Positions 1-9,106 of a stretch of 64,000 nt of DNA are shown in pieces. Made by a program: the position numbers and the translations under genes. Each line of letters begins with the position of its first letter. Positions within the stretch are counted from its first letter, which is position 1. The DNA comes from Bacteroides mediterraneensis (GTDB lineage: Bacteria; Bacteroidota; Bacteroidia; Bacteroidales; Bacteroidaceae). The DNA is taken from positions 310,001-374,000 of the forward strand of contig NZ_JACJKA010000001.1 in assembly GCF_016900355.1 (NCBI RefSeq), in the 5' to 3' direction. The notes under the pieces are model-generated. The model was not told where the DNA came from and made no database searches. It saw only the letters and a program-made list of their open reading frames with translations.

Positions 1-698
1 ATCCCCAGGACGGATTTGCCAGCTTCCTGCTTCCGGCCGTATTGATGCTGATTATCCAGCAGACCTTACTCTTGGGAGTCGGCCTCTCGGCCGGTACAGC
101 CCGCGAAAACAACCGTTTCCGCGACTTAGTACCCATCAGTCGGCAATACCAGGGAACGATACGCATTGTAGGGGGAAAGGCCCTGGCCTATTTCCTTGTA
201 TATGCCATTGTGACGGCCTACATCCTGTGTCTGGTACCGAAGATGTTCAGTTTGGTACAGATAGCCCAGCCTTCTACTCTGTTAGCATTTGCCGTGCCCT
301 ACGTACTGGCCTGTATCTTCTTTGCCATGACCTGCTCCATCTTCATCCATCACAGAGAATCGTGCATGATGATTTATGTATTTACCTCGGTACCTCTGTT
401 GTTTATCTCCGGTATATCCTGGCCGGGAGCAGCCGTACCTGCCTTTTGGAAGGGCTTTTCTTATTTGTTTCCTTCCACCTTCGGCATCAACGGTTTCGTG
501 CGAATCAACAACATGGGAGCCACGCTACCCGAAGTACTGTTCGAGTACAAGGCTCTCTGGATACAGACATTAGTGTATTTCTTTACCACCTGCCTCGTCT
601 ATCGCCGACAAATCATCTTGAGCCGCCAGCATGCCTTGGAACGTCTGCGCATGTGTAAACTGCGAAAACTGGCCTCAAAGACTTCACACGAACTTTAA
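1..698 (+). CDS. ABC-2 type transporter permease, C-terminal part (cut by window start)
   Basis: The reading frame is open from the first bases of the window, so the N-terminus lies outside. About 230 residues are visible. They hold five hydrophobic segments and the loop SGISWPGAAVPAFWKG followed by LFPSTFGINGFVRINNMG, the layout typical of the C-terminal half of ABC-2 family permeases of the DrrB/YhhJ type. Such proteins form the membrane channel of an exporter, usually with an ABC ATPase and an HlyD-type adaptor encoded upstream. Those partners are not visible here, so the substrate is unknown. The gene ends 18 bases before a strong intrinsic terminator, so it is the last gene of its operon. 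An in-frame TTG/ATG near base 42 is internal, because homology-like membrane sequence continues upstream of it. Confidence 0.8.
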   Translation, partial: PQDGFASFLLPAVLMLIIQQTLLLGVGLSAGTARENNRFRDLVPISRQYQGTIRIVGGKALAYFLVYAIVTAYILCLVPKMFSLVQIAQPSTLLAFAVPYVLACIFFAMTCSIFIHHRESCMMIYVFTSVPLLFISGISWPGAAVPAFWKGFSYLFPSTFGINGFVRINNMGATLPEVLFEYKALWIQTLVYFFTTCLVYRRQIILSRQHALERLRMCKLRKLASKTSHEL

Positions 699-716
699 AC
701 GCATCCTATCATCCCT

Positions 717-763
717 ATTATCCGGTTTTGTATCGTTTGCAAAGCCGGATAATTTATTTTTAT
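717..763 (+). terminator. Intrinsic terminator after the ABC-2 permease gene
   Basis: A 14-bp stem (arms 717-730 and 740-753, one G-U pair) with a 9-base loop is followed by a T-rich tract (TTATTTTTATT). Confidence 0.85.
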
Positions 764-800
764 TAACATCTGAGTACGAGCGAATACTATAGAATACTTG

Positions 801-808
801 TAGCTTTG
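801..808 (+). promoter_or_regulatory. Bacteroidetes -7 box (TAGCTTTG) for the TonB-domain gene
   Basis: TAGCTTTG matches TAnnTTTG and lies 21 bases before the ATG at 830. No clear TTTG -33 element is seen. The box argues against an upstream start at 806, which would lie inside it. Confidence 0.6.
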
Positions 809-829
809 CGGATATTTACGAATGTAGTT

Positions 830-2185
830 ATGAAACAGCTTATTTATTATATACTGGCAGGACTTGCTTTTCTTCAGATGACCGTTCTGAACATGCAAGC
901 AGCCACTCTTCAAGAGCAAAAGCAACGCTTCCGCATTACCGTACTCAATACCGCAGGCGATCCCCAGCAAGGCATTATCCTGAGAGTAATCGGAAACAGC
1001 AACGAATATACCAGCGACGAACAGGGACTGATTGATTTTGAGCAAATGATTGACAAGAACTACACTCGTACCGCCAATTTCTATCTCCCTTCTGACCGCA
1101 ACAAGCCCCTCAAATCCCTGCGGCTGGACCAAGCCGCACAAGATACAATCATCCGCATAGACCGTCCGGAAGATTTGGTCAAGTTCAAACAAAGCGGAAA
1201 AACTTTCACAGCGAAAGGCATACTGAAAGAAGGGGGACGACCCATTCCGCATGCAGAGATTAGCGTACAAGGTACAGGCAGACACACCTTCTCCAATAAG
1301 AATGGAGAATTTACCATTGAAGCGGACTACAGTCACCTGATTATGATCCGGGCAGAAAGCATGGAGAACAAATACCTGGACAGTGAAGCCTTTCTGCAAC
1401 AGCCCGACCAGCCCCTGGAAATACGGATGGTAAAGAAGGGAGCCGACCGGATTTATCATGTGGTAGAAACCATGCCGGAATATCGGGGTGGTATGAAGGA
1501 GTTCTTCAACTACATCAAGCGGAAAGCCCGTACGACCGAACTGGCGGAGAAGACTCAAAAGGAAGGAGCCGTCATGATTCAATTTGTGGTAGAAAAAGAT
1601 GGAAGCATCACCTCACCCAGTATCGTCAGAGGACTGGACGCCCGTCTGGATACGGCTGCCCTGGATGCAATTATGGTGATGCCTGATTGGATTCCGGCAA
1701 AAGACCATGGCATTCCGGTACGCTGTAAATATTCCGTACCGGTACCGTTCAAACGGCCTCAACCGGTCAAGTCAGCTTCTACACCGAAAGTTCCCCAAAA
1801 ACCGGTCGTTCCCCAAGACAGCCTGAAACAATTCCACCCCATTCCGGTGGATTCGCTCCAACGGGATACTACGCTTCAAACCGTACCACCTGCTCTGACA
1901 GACTCTTTGACGACAGATTCATTGCAGAAAGATACGACCCTGGTAGCACCGACCGACAGTCTCACGCTCAAACAGGCAGTACCGTCGTCTACCACCTCAG
2001 AGGCTGTAGAAGCAAAACCCAAGAAACGGAACTTCCTGGTGCGCTTCTTCCGCTGGCTTTTCGGCATAAAGGATAAAGAAACTCCGGCAGAGGAGCCGGA
2101 AGAACCACAGGAGGAACTTTCGCCATCGGAACCTGAGCCTGCTCCTCCGATTACAGAAGAAAAAACAGATGTAAAACAAAAATAA
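830..2185 (+). CDS. Secreted TonB C-terminal-domain protein with long C-terminal tail
   Basis: The 451-residue product starts with a signal peptide (hydrophobic residues 4-22, ending near MQAA). Next comes a carboxypeptidase-regulatory-like beta domain (about 124-190), then a TonB C-terminal-type domain (about 208-308: MPEYRGGMKEFFNYIKRK, GAVMIQFVVEKDGSI). TonB domains of this family carry proton-motive energy to outer-membrane transporters. The domain is internal here. It is followed by about 140 residues rich in Pro, Thr and Asp, with two near copies of DSLQxDTTL (near 340 and 363), a basic-aromatic stretch NFLVRFFRWLFG (about 401-412) and an acidic Pro/Glu end. No N-terminal cytoplasmic anchor other than the signal sequence is visible. 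Start 830 fits the promoter box and signal peptide. The DPP IV gene begins 7 bases downstream, so the two are probably co-transcribed. Function in energy transduction is inferred, not shown. Confidence 0.75.
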   Translation: MKQLIYYILAGLAFLQMTVLNMQAATLQEQKQRFRITVLNTAGDPQQGIILRVIGNSNEYTSDEQGLIDFEQMIDKNYTRTANFYLPSDRNKPLKSLRLDQAAQDTIIRIDRPEDLVKFKQSGKTFTAKGILKEGGRPIPHAEISVQGTGRHTFSNKNGEFTIEADYSHLIMIRAESMENKYLDSEAFLQQPDQPLEIRMVKKGADRIYHVVETMPEYRGGMKEFFNYIKRKARTTELAEKTQKEGAVMIQFVVEKDGSITSPSIVRGLDARLDTAALDAIMVMPDWIPAKDHGIPVRCKYSVPVPFKRPQPVKSASTPKVPQKPVVPQDSLKQFHPIPVDSLQRDTTLQTVPPALTDSLTTDSLQKDTTLVAPTDSLTLKQAVPSSTTSEAVEAKPKKRNFLVRFFRWLFGIKDKETPAEEPEEPQEELSPSEPEPAPPITEEKTDVKQK

Positions 2186-2192
2186 GACAGTC

Positions 2193-4391
2193 ATGAAAAA
2201 ACTTTTCGTACTTTTTTATGCGTTGCTGTGTCTGGTCAGTGTACAGGCACAAAAGGTAACCTTGCAAGACGTAGTCAACGGTACCTATCGCGCACAAAGT
2301 ATATATGGATTGAAACCGATGCTGGATGGCGAGCACTACACGCAAATCAGCAAGGACCATAAGCGCATCGTCAAGTATTCGTTTAAGACGGGCAAGGAAG
2401 TGGCAACCATCTTCGATGTGGCTACTGCCCGGAACAGTACACTCAAAAGCTTCGACGACTACATCATGTCGCCCGATGAGAGCTTGATTCTGATTCAAAC
2501 AGAAACGAAGCCCATCTACCGCCGCTCTTTCACGGCCGTGTACTATCTGTACAACGTGAACAACCGTACGCTCGAACCGCTGTCAAACAACGGTCCGCAG
2601 CAGGTACCTCTCTTCTCCCCCGACAGCCATCAGATTGCGTTTGTACGCAACAACAACATCTACCTGATCAAACTGCTTTTCGGCAACAGCGAATCGCAGG
2701 TGACCAAAGACGGAGAATACAACAAAGTGCTGAACGGTATCCCCGACTGGGTGTATGAAGAAGAATTCGGCTTCAACCGTGCTTTCGACTTCAGCGCCGA
2801 CAGCCGCATGATTGCCTACATCCGTTTCGATGAAAGCCAGGTACCGATGTTCTCTTTCCCATGGTACAAGGGTATGGCACCGGAAAAGAAAGAATATGCC
2901 ACTTACCCCGGAAGCTATAACTACAAATATCCGAAAGCCGGTGTATCCAACTCCAAAGTCAGCGTACACACGTTCGACATCAAGAGCCACGTAACCCGCA
3001 AAATGGAACTTCCCATTGATTCCGACGGATACGTACCTCGCATTAAATTTACCAGCGATCCCGAGAAACTGGCTATCATGACCCTAAACCGTCACCAGAA
3101 CCGGTTCGATATTTACATGGCCAATCCGCGCAGTGCCATCTGCAAAGTGGCCATCCGCGACGAGGCAGAACAATACATCAAGGAACAGGCTTATTCGGAC
3201 ATTGTTTTCTATCCGGAACATATCGTTCTGATGAGCGAACGCGACGGATACAACCACCTCTACCTCTACACCATCGGAGGAAACCTGGTGAAACAAATCA
3301 CCAAAGGCAACTTTGAAGTCAAGGAATTTTTAGGATGGGACCAGAAGGCCAACGTGTTCTACTACACCAGCAACGAAGGAAGCCCGTTACGCACAGCAGT
3401 GTATAAAATCGACGGAAAGGGCAAGAAAACCAAACTGTCTACACGCACCGGTACCAACAATGCCCTGTTCAGCAAGAACCTGAACTATTACATCAACACA
3501 TATTCCAGCGCCCAGACACCGACCCTCATCACCTTAAACAACAACAAGGGACAGGAAATGGTGACTTTGCTCGATAACAAAGAGCTGAAAAGCAAAATAG
3601 CCCAGCTGAACATGCCTACCAAAGAATTCTTTACGTTCAAGACCCAAGAAGGCGTGGAACTGAACGGCTGGATGATGAAACCTGTCAACTTCAACCCGTC
3701 TAAGAAATATCCGGTCATCATGCACCAATACAGTGGCCCGGGCTCACAGCAGGTACTCGACAAATGGGGTATCGGCAGTTTCGGCGACGGCGGCATGTTC
3801 GAAGCCGTAATGTGTGACAAAGGCTACATCATGGTCTGCGTAGACGGACGAGGCACCGGAGGTAGAGGTGCTGCCTTCGAGAAATGTACCTACCTCTCTA
3901 TCGGCGTGAAAGAAGCCATCGACCAGGCTCAGGCAGCCAAATATCTTTCCACTCTGCCTTACATCGACGGAAGCCGTATTGGTATCTGGGGATGGAGCTA
4001 CGGAGGCTACAACACCCTGATGTCCATGAGTGAAGGTTCAGGCGCCTTCAAGGCTGGTGTAGCCATTGCTGCCCCCTCCGACTGGCGGTTCTATGATTCG
4101 GTTTACACCGAACGCTTCATGCGTACCCCGAAAGAAAACGGCGACGGATACAACAGTTCTTCTGCCATCAACCGGGTACATCAACTGAAAGGAAAACTGC
4201 TGCTCATCCATGGAAGTGCCGACGACAATGTACATTTCCAAAATTTCATGGAATACAACGAAGCATTGATACAGGCCAATGTCCAGTTTGAGACGCAGAT
4301 TTACACGAACCGCAACCACGGCATCTCTGGAGGAAACACCCGTAACCACTTAATGAACAGAGTGGCTAATTTCTTCCTGCAGAACTTATAA
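2193..4391 (+). CDS. S9B family dipeptidyl-peptidase IV
   Basis: The 732-residue product has a signal peptide (KLFVLFYALLCLVSVQAQ), a beta-propeller region and a C-terminal alpha/beta-hydrolase domain. The catalytic triad can be read: Ser602 in GWSYGGY, Asp677 in HGSADDNVHF and His709 in NRNHGISGG. The DPP IV glutamate motif that holds the substrate N-terminus is present in the propeller (DWVYEEEF, Glu189-191). This separates it from plain prolyl oligopeptidases. It should release X-Pro or X-Ala dipeptides from peptides in the periplasm. Length fits the family. It follows the TonB-domain gene after 7 bases and is closed by a terminator at 4412-4448. Exact substrate preference (di- or tripeptidyl) cannot be told from sequence alone. 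Confidence 0.93.
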   Translation: MKKLFVLFYALLCLVSVQAQKVTLQDVVNGTYRAQSIYGLKPMLDGEHYTQISKDHKRIVKYSFKTGKEVATIFDVATARNSTLKSFDDYIMSPDESLILIQTETKPIYRRSFTAVYYLYNVNNRTLEPLSNNGPQQVPLFSPDSHQIAFVRNNNIYLIKLLFGNSESQVTKDGEYNKVLNGIPDWVYEEEFGFNRAFDFSADSRMIAYIRFDESQVPMFSFPWYKGMAPEKKEYATYPGSYNYKYPKAGVSNSKVSVHTFDIKSHVTRKMELPIDSDGYVPRIKFTSDPEKLAIMTLNRHQNRFDIYMANPRSAICKVAIRDEAEQYIKEQAYSDIVFYPEHIVLMSERDGYNHLYLYTIGGNLVKQITKGNFEVKEFLGWDQKANVFYYTSNEGSPLRTAVYKIDGKGKKTKLSTRTGTNNALFSKNLNYYINTYSSAQTPTLITLNNNKGQEMVTLLDNKELKSKIAQLNMPTKEFFTFKTQEGVELNGWMMKPVNFNPSKKYPVIMHQYSGPGSQQVLDKWGIGSFGDGGMFEAVMCDKGYIMVCVDGRGTGGRGAAFEKCTYLSIGVKEAIDQAQAAKYLSTLPYIDGSRIGIWGWSYGGYNTLMSMSEGSGAFKAGVAIAAPSDWRFYDSVYTERFMRTPKENGDGYNSSSAINRVHQLKGKLLLIHGSADDNVHFQNFMEYNEALIQANVQFETQIYTNRNHGISGGNTRNHLMNRVANFFLQNL

Positions 4392-4411
4392 TCCATATCC
4401 TATTCACAGAT

Positions 4412-4448
4412 GACGCCAGAGGTTCTTCCTTTGGCGTCGTCCGTTTTT
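4412..4448 (+). terminator. Intrinsic terminator between the DPP IV gene and lipA
   Basis: An 11-bp stem (4412-4422 with 4428-4438, one wobble pair) with a 5-base loop is followed by a T run at 4442-4446. It occupies the place where a longer lipA frame would begin. Confidence 0.8.
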
Positions 4449-4469
4449 CTTGCAATCAGTTTTCTCATT

Positions 4470-5321
4470 ATGACACATATCAAAAAACCTGAATGGTTGA
4501 AAATACAAATCGGCACGAATGCCCGATACACTGAGACCAAACGCATCGTCGATACCCATAAGCTTCACACCATCTGCAGCAGCGGACGTTGCCCGAACTT
4601 AGGAGAATGCTGGGGAAAGGGAACTGCCACCTTCATGATTGGAGGAGCCATATGTACCCGTTCCTGCAAATTCTGCAACACCCTCACCGGAAAACCTCTT
4701 CCGTTAGACCCGGAAGAACCGAAACATGTGGCAGAATCAATCCAGCTCATGAAACTCAACCATGCGGTCATCACCTCAGTCGACCGTGATGACCTGAAAG
4801 ATTTAGGAGCCGCCCACTGGGCCGCTACCCTCCGTACCATCCGGGAGTTGTGTCCGGGAACCACCATTGAAGCCCTGATACCCGACTTCCAAGGCCATGC
4901 CGAACTGTTGCAGCAGGTCATCGACACCCGCCCGGATATCTTGTCGCACAACATGGAAACCGTCCGCCGTATCAGTCCGTTAGTACGAAGTGTGGCCAAC
5001 TACGACACCAGCCTGAAGGTCATCCGCCAGATTTCAGAGAATGGATTGAAGGCCAAGTCGGGCATCATGGTCGGACTTGGAGAAACGCCTGCCGAAGTAG
5101 AAGAAACCATGGACGACCTACTGGAGAACGGTTGCCGCATCCTGACCATCGGACAATACCTGCAACCCTCGGCCAAGCATTATCCCGTGGCTGAATACAT
5201 CCACCCCGACCAGTTTAAAAAGTATCAGGAAATCGGTGAAGCAAAAGGGTTTGAAATCGTGGAAAGCGGACCGCTGGTACGCTCCTCTTACCATGCTGAA
5301 AAACATCTGCGGAAATCTTGA
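4470..5321 (+). CDS. lipA: Lipoyl synthase
   Basis: The 283-residue radical SAM enzyme inserts two sulfurs into octanoyl groups on lipoyl carrier domains. Both iron-sulfur cysteine sets are present: the auxiliary set C36-x4-C41-x5-C47 (CSSGRCPNLGEC) and the radical SAM set C62-x3-C66-x2-C69 (CTRSCKFC). The C-terminal RSSYHAEKH is also typical. An in-frame ATG at 4410 is rejected: the 20 extra residues would be encoded inside the preceding terminator, while 4470 gives the family's usual N-terminus (MTHIKKPEWLK). Cytoplasmic. No dedicated promoter is obvious, so some read-through from upstream is possible. Confidence 0.97.
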   Translation: MTHIKKPEWLKIQIGTNARYTETKRIVDTHKLHTICSSGRCPNLGECWGKGTATFMIGGAICTRSCKFCNTLTGKPLPLDPEEPKHVAESIQLMKLNHAVITSVDRDDLKDLGAAHWAATLRTIRELCPGTTIEALIPDFQGHAELLQQVIDTRPDILSHNMETVRRISPLVRSVANYDTSLKVIRQISENGLKAKSGIMVGLGETPAEVEETMDDLLENGCRILTIGQYLQPSAKHYPVAEYIHPDQFKKYQEIGEAKGFEIVESGPLVRSSYHAEKHLRKS

Positions 5322-5372
5322 ACAATTCACTTTTTTCAATTGTTCAAAATTTATAACAGGTACTCTTCAGCT

Positions 5373-6359
5373 ATGAATCTATTGCTTAAATACAAGGACA
5401 AAATCGTTTCATTCGGACTGCTTCCTACCATCATCACGCTGATAGGGATTCATATTTTCCCTACCACTACCATGTTAGGAATCGGACTGGGAATCAGCCT
5501 TGCCGGTGTACTCTATGATGTATTGCGCCTGAAAGCACTCAATTTTTTCCTTCTGCAAGGTACCATCGGCATCGGCACCTGCTTCCTGCTAAGGCTGTTT
5601 ACCGGATACGAATACATTCCTCACAACAGCCTGACACCCACCCTTGAATTCATGTTGCTGGTATGTGCTTTCATCCATGTGACAGCCCCTGAACTATACC
5701 GTAACTTCCTGAGAAAGTTCCATCTCAACTTTACTTTCTCCTACCTGCTGGAGGCCAAACTGATTGTCGTTCTTTCCAGTATCCATCTGATTGTCTTGTT
5801 TGCACTGCAGCACGAACTGATTCCTTTCTCGCCGGAACATAACTTTGGCGTCATTTACCTGATTCCTACCCTCATCTATCTGCTTTGCCTGTTCATCAAT
5901 ATCGTCGGTATACAGATTGCGGCTACCCAGTCGCCACAGGAACCACACATCATCCGGATTATCCCCATCTGCAACGGGAAGATTTACCTCACGCCTCACA
6001 CGGCGCAACCTTCCATCTGGGATGCTCCTATCCAATCGCTGTTTGAAGGTCCTTTACGCAAAAGCCAGCAACATGCCAAGCACCTCCTCAAGCAGCAACC
6101 TTTCTGCAAAAAAGCAAAAGCTCCTCACAAGAAAATCCATCCGCGACTGATTCTCAGCTACCGGACACAAGGAAGTCTGCCTGCCTTCATACAGCTATAC
6201 ATCCTTCCAGTCAGCCAGGAAAACGAGTTTCCCTTTTCCGGAGGACAATTTTTTACCTGCGAAGACATCAAGAAAAGTTCCACGTGCTTCAGTCAGGAAC
6301 TGATGATTGAGTGTGAACGCCTGCAACTTGTGGCGCAAGTGTGGAAAGAATTCGAATAA
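5373..6359 (+). CDS. Conserved membrane protein with C-terminal soluble domain (unknown function)
   Basis: I do not recognise a named family. The 328-residue product has about six hydrophobic segments in residues 9-180, then a soluble basic C-terminal region of about 145 residues. That region begins with a beta-rich stretch (IIRIIPICNGKIYLTPH) and a WDAPIQSLFEGPLRKSQQHA segment, and ends in a helix (CFSQELMIECERLQLVAQVW). The order 'beta strands, WD(A/L)P, glycine turn, helix' recalls a Nudix fold whose catalytic glutamates have been lost. That is only an inference from pattern. The ATG at 5373 is preferred to a TTG at 5340. The gene lies downstream of lipA in the same direction and ends 10 bases before the convergent methyltransferase gene. 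Confidence 0.7.
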   Translation: MNLLLKYKDKIVSFGLLPTIITLIGIHIFPTTTMLGIGLGISLAGVLYDVLRLKALNFFLLQGTIGIGTCFLLRLFTGYEYIPHNSLTPTLEFMLLVCAFIHVTAPELYRNFLRKFHLNFTFSYLLEAKLIVVLSSIHLIVLFALQHELIPFSPEHNFGVIYLIPTLIYLLCLFINIVGIQIAATQSPQEPHIIRIIPICNGKIYLTPHTAQPSIWDAPIQSLFEGPLRKSQQHAKHLLKQQPFCKKAKAPHKKIHPRLILSYRTQGSLPAFIQLYILPVSQENEFPFSGGQFFTCEDIKKSSTCFSQELMIECERLQLVAQVWKEFE

Positions 6360-6369
6360 AAAGAAAAGA

Positions 6370-7074
6370 TTATTTGTAAATCAAGAAGATGCAAGGAATC
6401 TTGTTCAAATCGGGCAAATGTCCTTTCCATTCCTTTACGGTCTTGGTTCTGATATACTCTCCCTCGCACGTGATATTGGCCGCGATACACAGCTTCGTCT
6501 GCGGACGGCAGGTTTTCAGAATCTCTTCCAACATCTTATGATTGCGATACGGCGTTTCAATAAACAGCTGGGTCTGATTCTCGCTGTACACGCGAGCTTC
6601 CAACTCTTTCAACCGACGGGTACGATCGGCCGGGTCGATGGGCAAATACCCGTGAAAAGCAAAACTCTGTCCGTTAAATCCGGAACCCATGACCGACAGA
6701 ATAATGGAAGAAGGTCCCACCAAAGGCACCACCTTCAGGTTCCGGCGTTGAGCTATCGCCACCACATCCGCTCCCGGATCGGCCACAGCCGGACATCCCG
6801 CTTCAGAAATCACCCCCATGGCATTTCCTTGGGCTAATGGTGTCAGATAACCTGCAATGTCCTCAGGAGAAGTATGCTTGTTCAACGGATAAAAAGTCAG
6901 TTCATCAATATTGATGTCCGCATCCACCTTTTTCAGAAAGCGACGTGCCGAACGTACATCTTCCACAATAAAATGCTTGATACCCACGATGATTTCCCGG
7001 TTATAAGAGGGCAACACTTTTTCAATGGCCGTGTCTCCCAAGGTGACAGGCAGCAAATACAATGCAACTTCCAT
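6370..7074 (-). CDS. RsmI-like SAM-dependent methyltransferase (tetrapyrrole methylase fold)
   Basis: The 234-residue product belongs to the COG0313/RsmI superfamily, whose founding member 2'-O-methylates C1402 of 16S rRNA. Visible family blocks are an N-terminal LYLLPVTLGD, VISEAGCPAVADPGADVV (the SAM-binding 'SDAGxPxxxDPG' block with E and C variations), VVPLVGPSSIILSVMGSGFNG and FIETPYRN. It lacks the C-terminal extension of full RsmI (about 280 residues) and its first block departs from the usual 'LYVVATPIGN', so it is a shorter paralog and the exact RNA target is uncertain. It is the last gene of a fabI-gldB-like-methyltransferase run with a 23-base gap. Confidence 0.85.
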   Translation of the reverse strand: MEVALYLLPVTLGDTAIEKVLPSYNREIIVGIKHFIVEDVRSARRFLKKVDADINIDELTFYPLNKHTSPEDIAGYLTPLAQGNAMGVISEAGCPAVADPGADVVAIAQRRNLKVVPLVGPSSIILSVMGSGFNGQSFAFHGYLPIDPADRTRRLKELEARVYSENQTQLFIETPYRNHKMLEEILKTCRPQTKLCIAANITCEGEYIRTKTVKEWKGHLPDLNKIPCIFLIYK

Positions 7075-7097
7075 AAGGAATCTTCCAATCTATTAGT

Positions 7098-8084
7098 TTA
7101 ATCTTCCATGATGCTGGCGCTATCCGTATTCTCCAGCAAATTCTTCATTCCTATTTCCGGATGATTTTTCATATATTTCTCGACTTTCTTCATACCCAGC
7201 CATATCCCTAAGAAGGGAGGTATTGTCTGTCCCTTGAATGAAAGTCTGGTGTTCGACGAAATAAAAGAACGGATCACCATCGGGTCGGTAGCTTCCATGT
7301 AGTGATTCTGCTCCATTCCTTCCCATAGTTCGTCCTCATATTCTTCACACCATTCGATTTCTTCCGGAGAATAACCCAAGGCTATTTCTCCATCCACCTC
7401 CCCCTCCAGGATTGTCTCCACAATCCAGGCAATCTTTCCTCGGTATAACAGGATGTCCATCAACGAACGATGACCTTCCATCCACAGAAAAGGATACTGC
7501 CCCAGCAGATAAAAGGTAAAACAATCGGGCACAATGTCATCCGGCGACATCGAACGGCGCTGGTTCGCATAATAATATCGCTTATAAAGCGGATATTCCG
7601 TTCCCATGTATTTGTCCAGGCTGATACCCAGTACACTGTCACTCACCACGATCGACTGGTTCAAGGCTGAAATCTGTGTATACACCTTCGGTATCGGCAA
7701 GTCGGGAATTTCCCTTTTCAGGTTCTTGAAGCCCCGTGTCAATTGCTTCTCAAACGGAGACATATCCTTGAACTTCTCTTCCACATCCTCCATGAGATGT
7801 ACCAAAATGGAATCTGAAAAGTAAGCGCAAAGACGCTCATTGATATCGGGCGTATTTACGGCTCCCAAATCCAGCACATCCTCTATCAGCAAGCGGGTTT
7901 CCTGGGCAAACTCCGTGTTCATCCGCTGCAAGGAGAAGAAACTGTTCTGTACGGTAGCCTCGTACTGAAGGCGGTCATATCGGGCTATTTTTATTCCTGT
8001 AAACGAAAAATCGCCTTGCTGCTCATCAGAATGACAAGCAGACAAGACGATTATACTCAGTAATATAAAAATAAACCGATACAT
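7098..8084 (-). CDS. GldB-like lipoprotein
   Basis: The 328-residue product has a lipoprotein signal with lipobox LSAC (Cys17), followed by acidic residues (HSDEQQ) that could direct it to the surface in Bacteroidetes. The rest matches the gliding-motility lipoprotein GldB family as found in non-gliding Bacteroides. It has a long predicted helical body with FTFYLLGQYPF and a region rich in Trp and Glu near WIVETILEGEVDGE. In gliding relatives GldB is needed for motility and envelope function; here the role is unknown. It starts 13 bases after fabI, so the two share a transcript. Confidence 0.8.
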   Translation of the reverse strand: MYRFIFILLSIIVLSACHSDEQQGDFSFTGIKIARYDRLQYEATVQNSFFSLQRMNTEFAQETRLLIEDVLDLGAVNTPDINERLCAYFSDSILVHLMEDVEEKFKDMSPFEKQLTRGFKNLKREIPDLPIPKVYTQISALNQSIVVSDSVLGISLDKYMGTEYPLYKRYYYANQRRSMSPDDIVPDCFTFYLLGQYPFLWMEGHRSLMDILLYRGKIAWIVETILEGEVDGEIALGYSPEEIEWCEEYEDELWEGMEQNHYMEATDPMVIRSFISSNTRLSFKGQTIPPFLGIWLGMKKVEKYMKNHPEIGMKNLLENTDSASIMED

Positions 8085-8097
8085 TTACATTTAATGA

Positions 8098-8955
8098 TTA
8101 TCCATAAATGATATGACCATCCGCATCCTTATATTCATCCAATCCTTTCTCATAAGTAGCCATGGCACGCAAACTCATTCCTACACTGGAGAAACCTCCA
8201 TCGTGGAACAGATTCTGCATCGTCACCTTACGAGTCAAGTCAGAGAACATCACAATACAATAGTCAGCACATTCATCAGCTGAAGCATTGCCCAGCGGAG
8301 ACATGCGGTTGGCAAAGTCAAACAACTTGTCCATACCCTTCACACCAGAACCGGCAGTCGTCATGGTCGGTGACTGAGAAATGGTATTGATACGCACATG
8401 ATGTTCACGGCCATAGATATAACCGAAGCTACGTGCAATAGATTCCAACAAAGCTTTGGCATCGGCCATGTCATTGTAGCCATAGAATGTACGCTGTGCA
8501 GCCACATAACTCAAAGCCAAGATAGAACCATACTCATTGATGGCATCCAATTTCTTGGCAGACTGAATCATCTTATGGAATGATACGGCAGAAATATCCA
8601 ATGTTTTTGCCAGCATATCATAGTCCAAATCATCGTATGTACGTTTTTTACGAACATTTGGAGACATACCGATAGAATGAAGCACAAAGTCAATCTTACC
8701 GCCCAGAACCTCCATTGAACGTTTGAATACATTTTCCAAGTCTGCTACGCAGGTGGCATCAGCGGGAATCACTTCACAGTTCAATTTTTTCGCCAAATCA
8801 GATACCTGTCCCATACGTACTGCTACAGGGGTATTAGATAATGTGATGACAGCACCTTCTTCTACAGCCTTTTCTGCTACTTTCCATGCGATAGACTGTT
8901 CATTCAAGGCACCAAAAATAATACCTCTTTTTCCTTTCAGCAAATTATAACTCAT
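8098..8955 (-). CDS. fabI: Enoyl-[acyl-carrier-protein] reductase (NADH), FabI type
   Basis: The 285-residue short-chain dehydrogenase performs the last reduction of fatty-acid elongation. The glycine-rich start GKRGIIFGALNEQSIAW is the FabI nucleotide site. The catalytic pattern Tyr150, Tyr160 and Lys167 (spacing 10 and 7, as in Escherichia coli FabI) lies in SYVAAQRTFYGYNDMADAK. The ATG at 8955 gives the usual N-terminus; a longer frame from 8991 would begin upstream of the -7 box at 8981-8988. It is first in an operon with the GldB-like and RsmI-like genes. FabI is the known target of triclosan-like inhibitors. Confidence 0.97.
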   Translation of the reverse strand: MSYNLLKGKRGIIFGALNEQSIAWKVAEKAVEEGAVITLSNTPVAVRMGQVSDLAKKLNCEVIPADATCVADLENVFKRSMEVLGGKIDFVLHSIGMSPNVRKKRTYDDLDYDMLAKTLDISAVSFHKMIQSAKKLDAINEYGSILALSYVAAQRTFYGYNDMADAKALLESIARSFGYIYGREHHVRINTISQSPTMTTAGSGVKGMDKLFDFANRMSPLGNASADECADYCIVMFSDLTRKVTMQNLFHDGGFSSVGMSLRAMATYEKGLDEYKDADGHIIYG

Positions 8956-8980
8956 ATTATTTTCAATTATAAATTTGGCG

Positions 8981-8988
8981 CAAAGATA
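8981..8988 (-). promoter_or_regulatory. -7 box (TATCTTTG) for the fabI operon
   Basis: On the minus strand TATCTTTG lies 25 bases before the fabI ATG. No matching TTTG is found at the expected distance upstream. Confidence 0.6.
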
Positions 8989-9106
8989 CAAACTTTATTT
9001 ACATTGTTTACATTTCTCCCGCCAAATTATTGAATCAGACACCCATCTGTGAATTTTTTCTGATACAAAAACCCATAAAATACGTGTGTATATAACACAG
9101 AATCAT

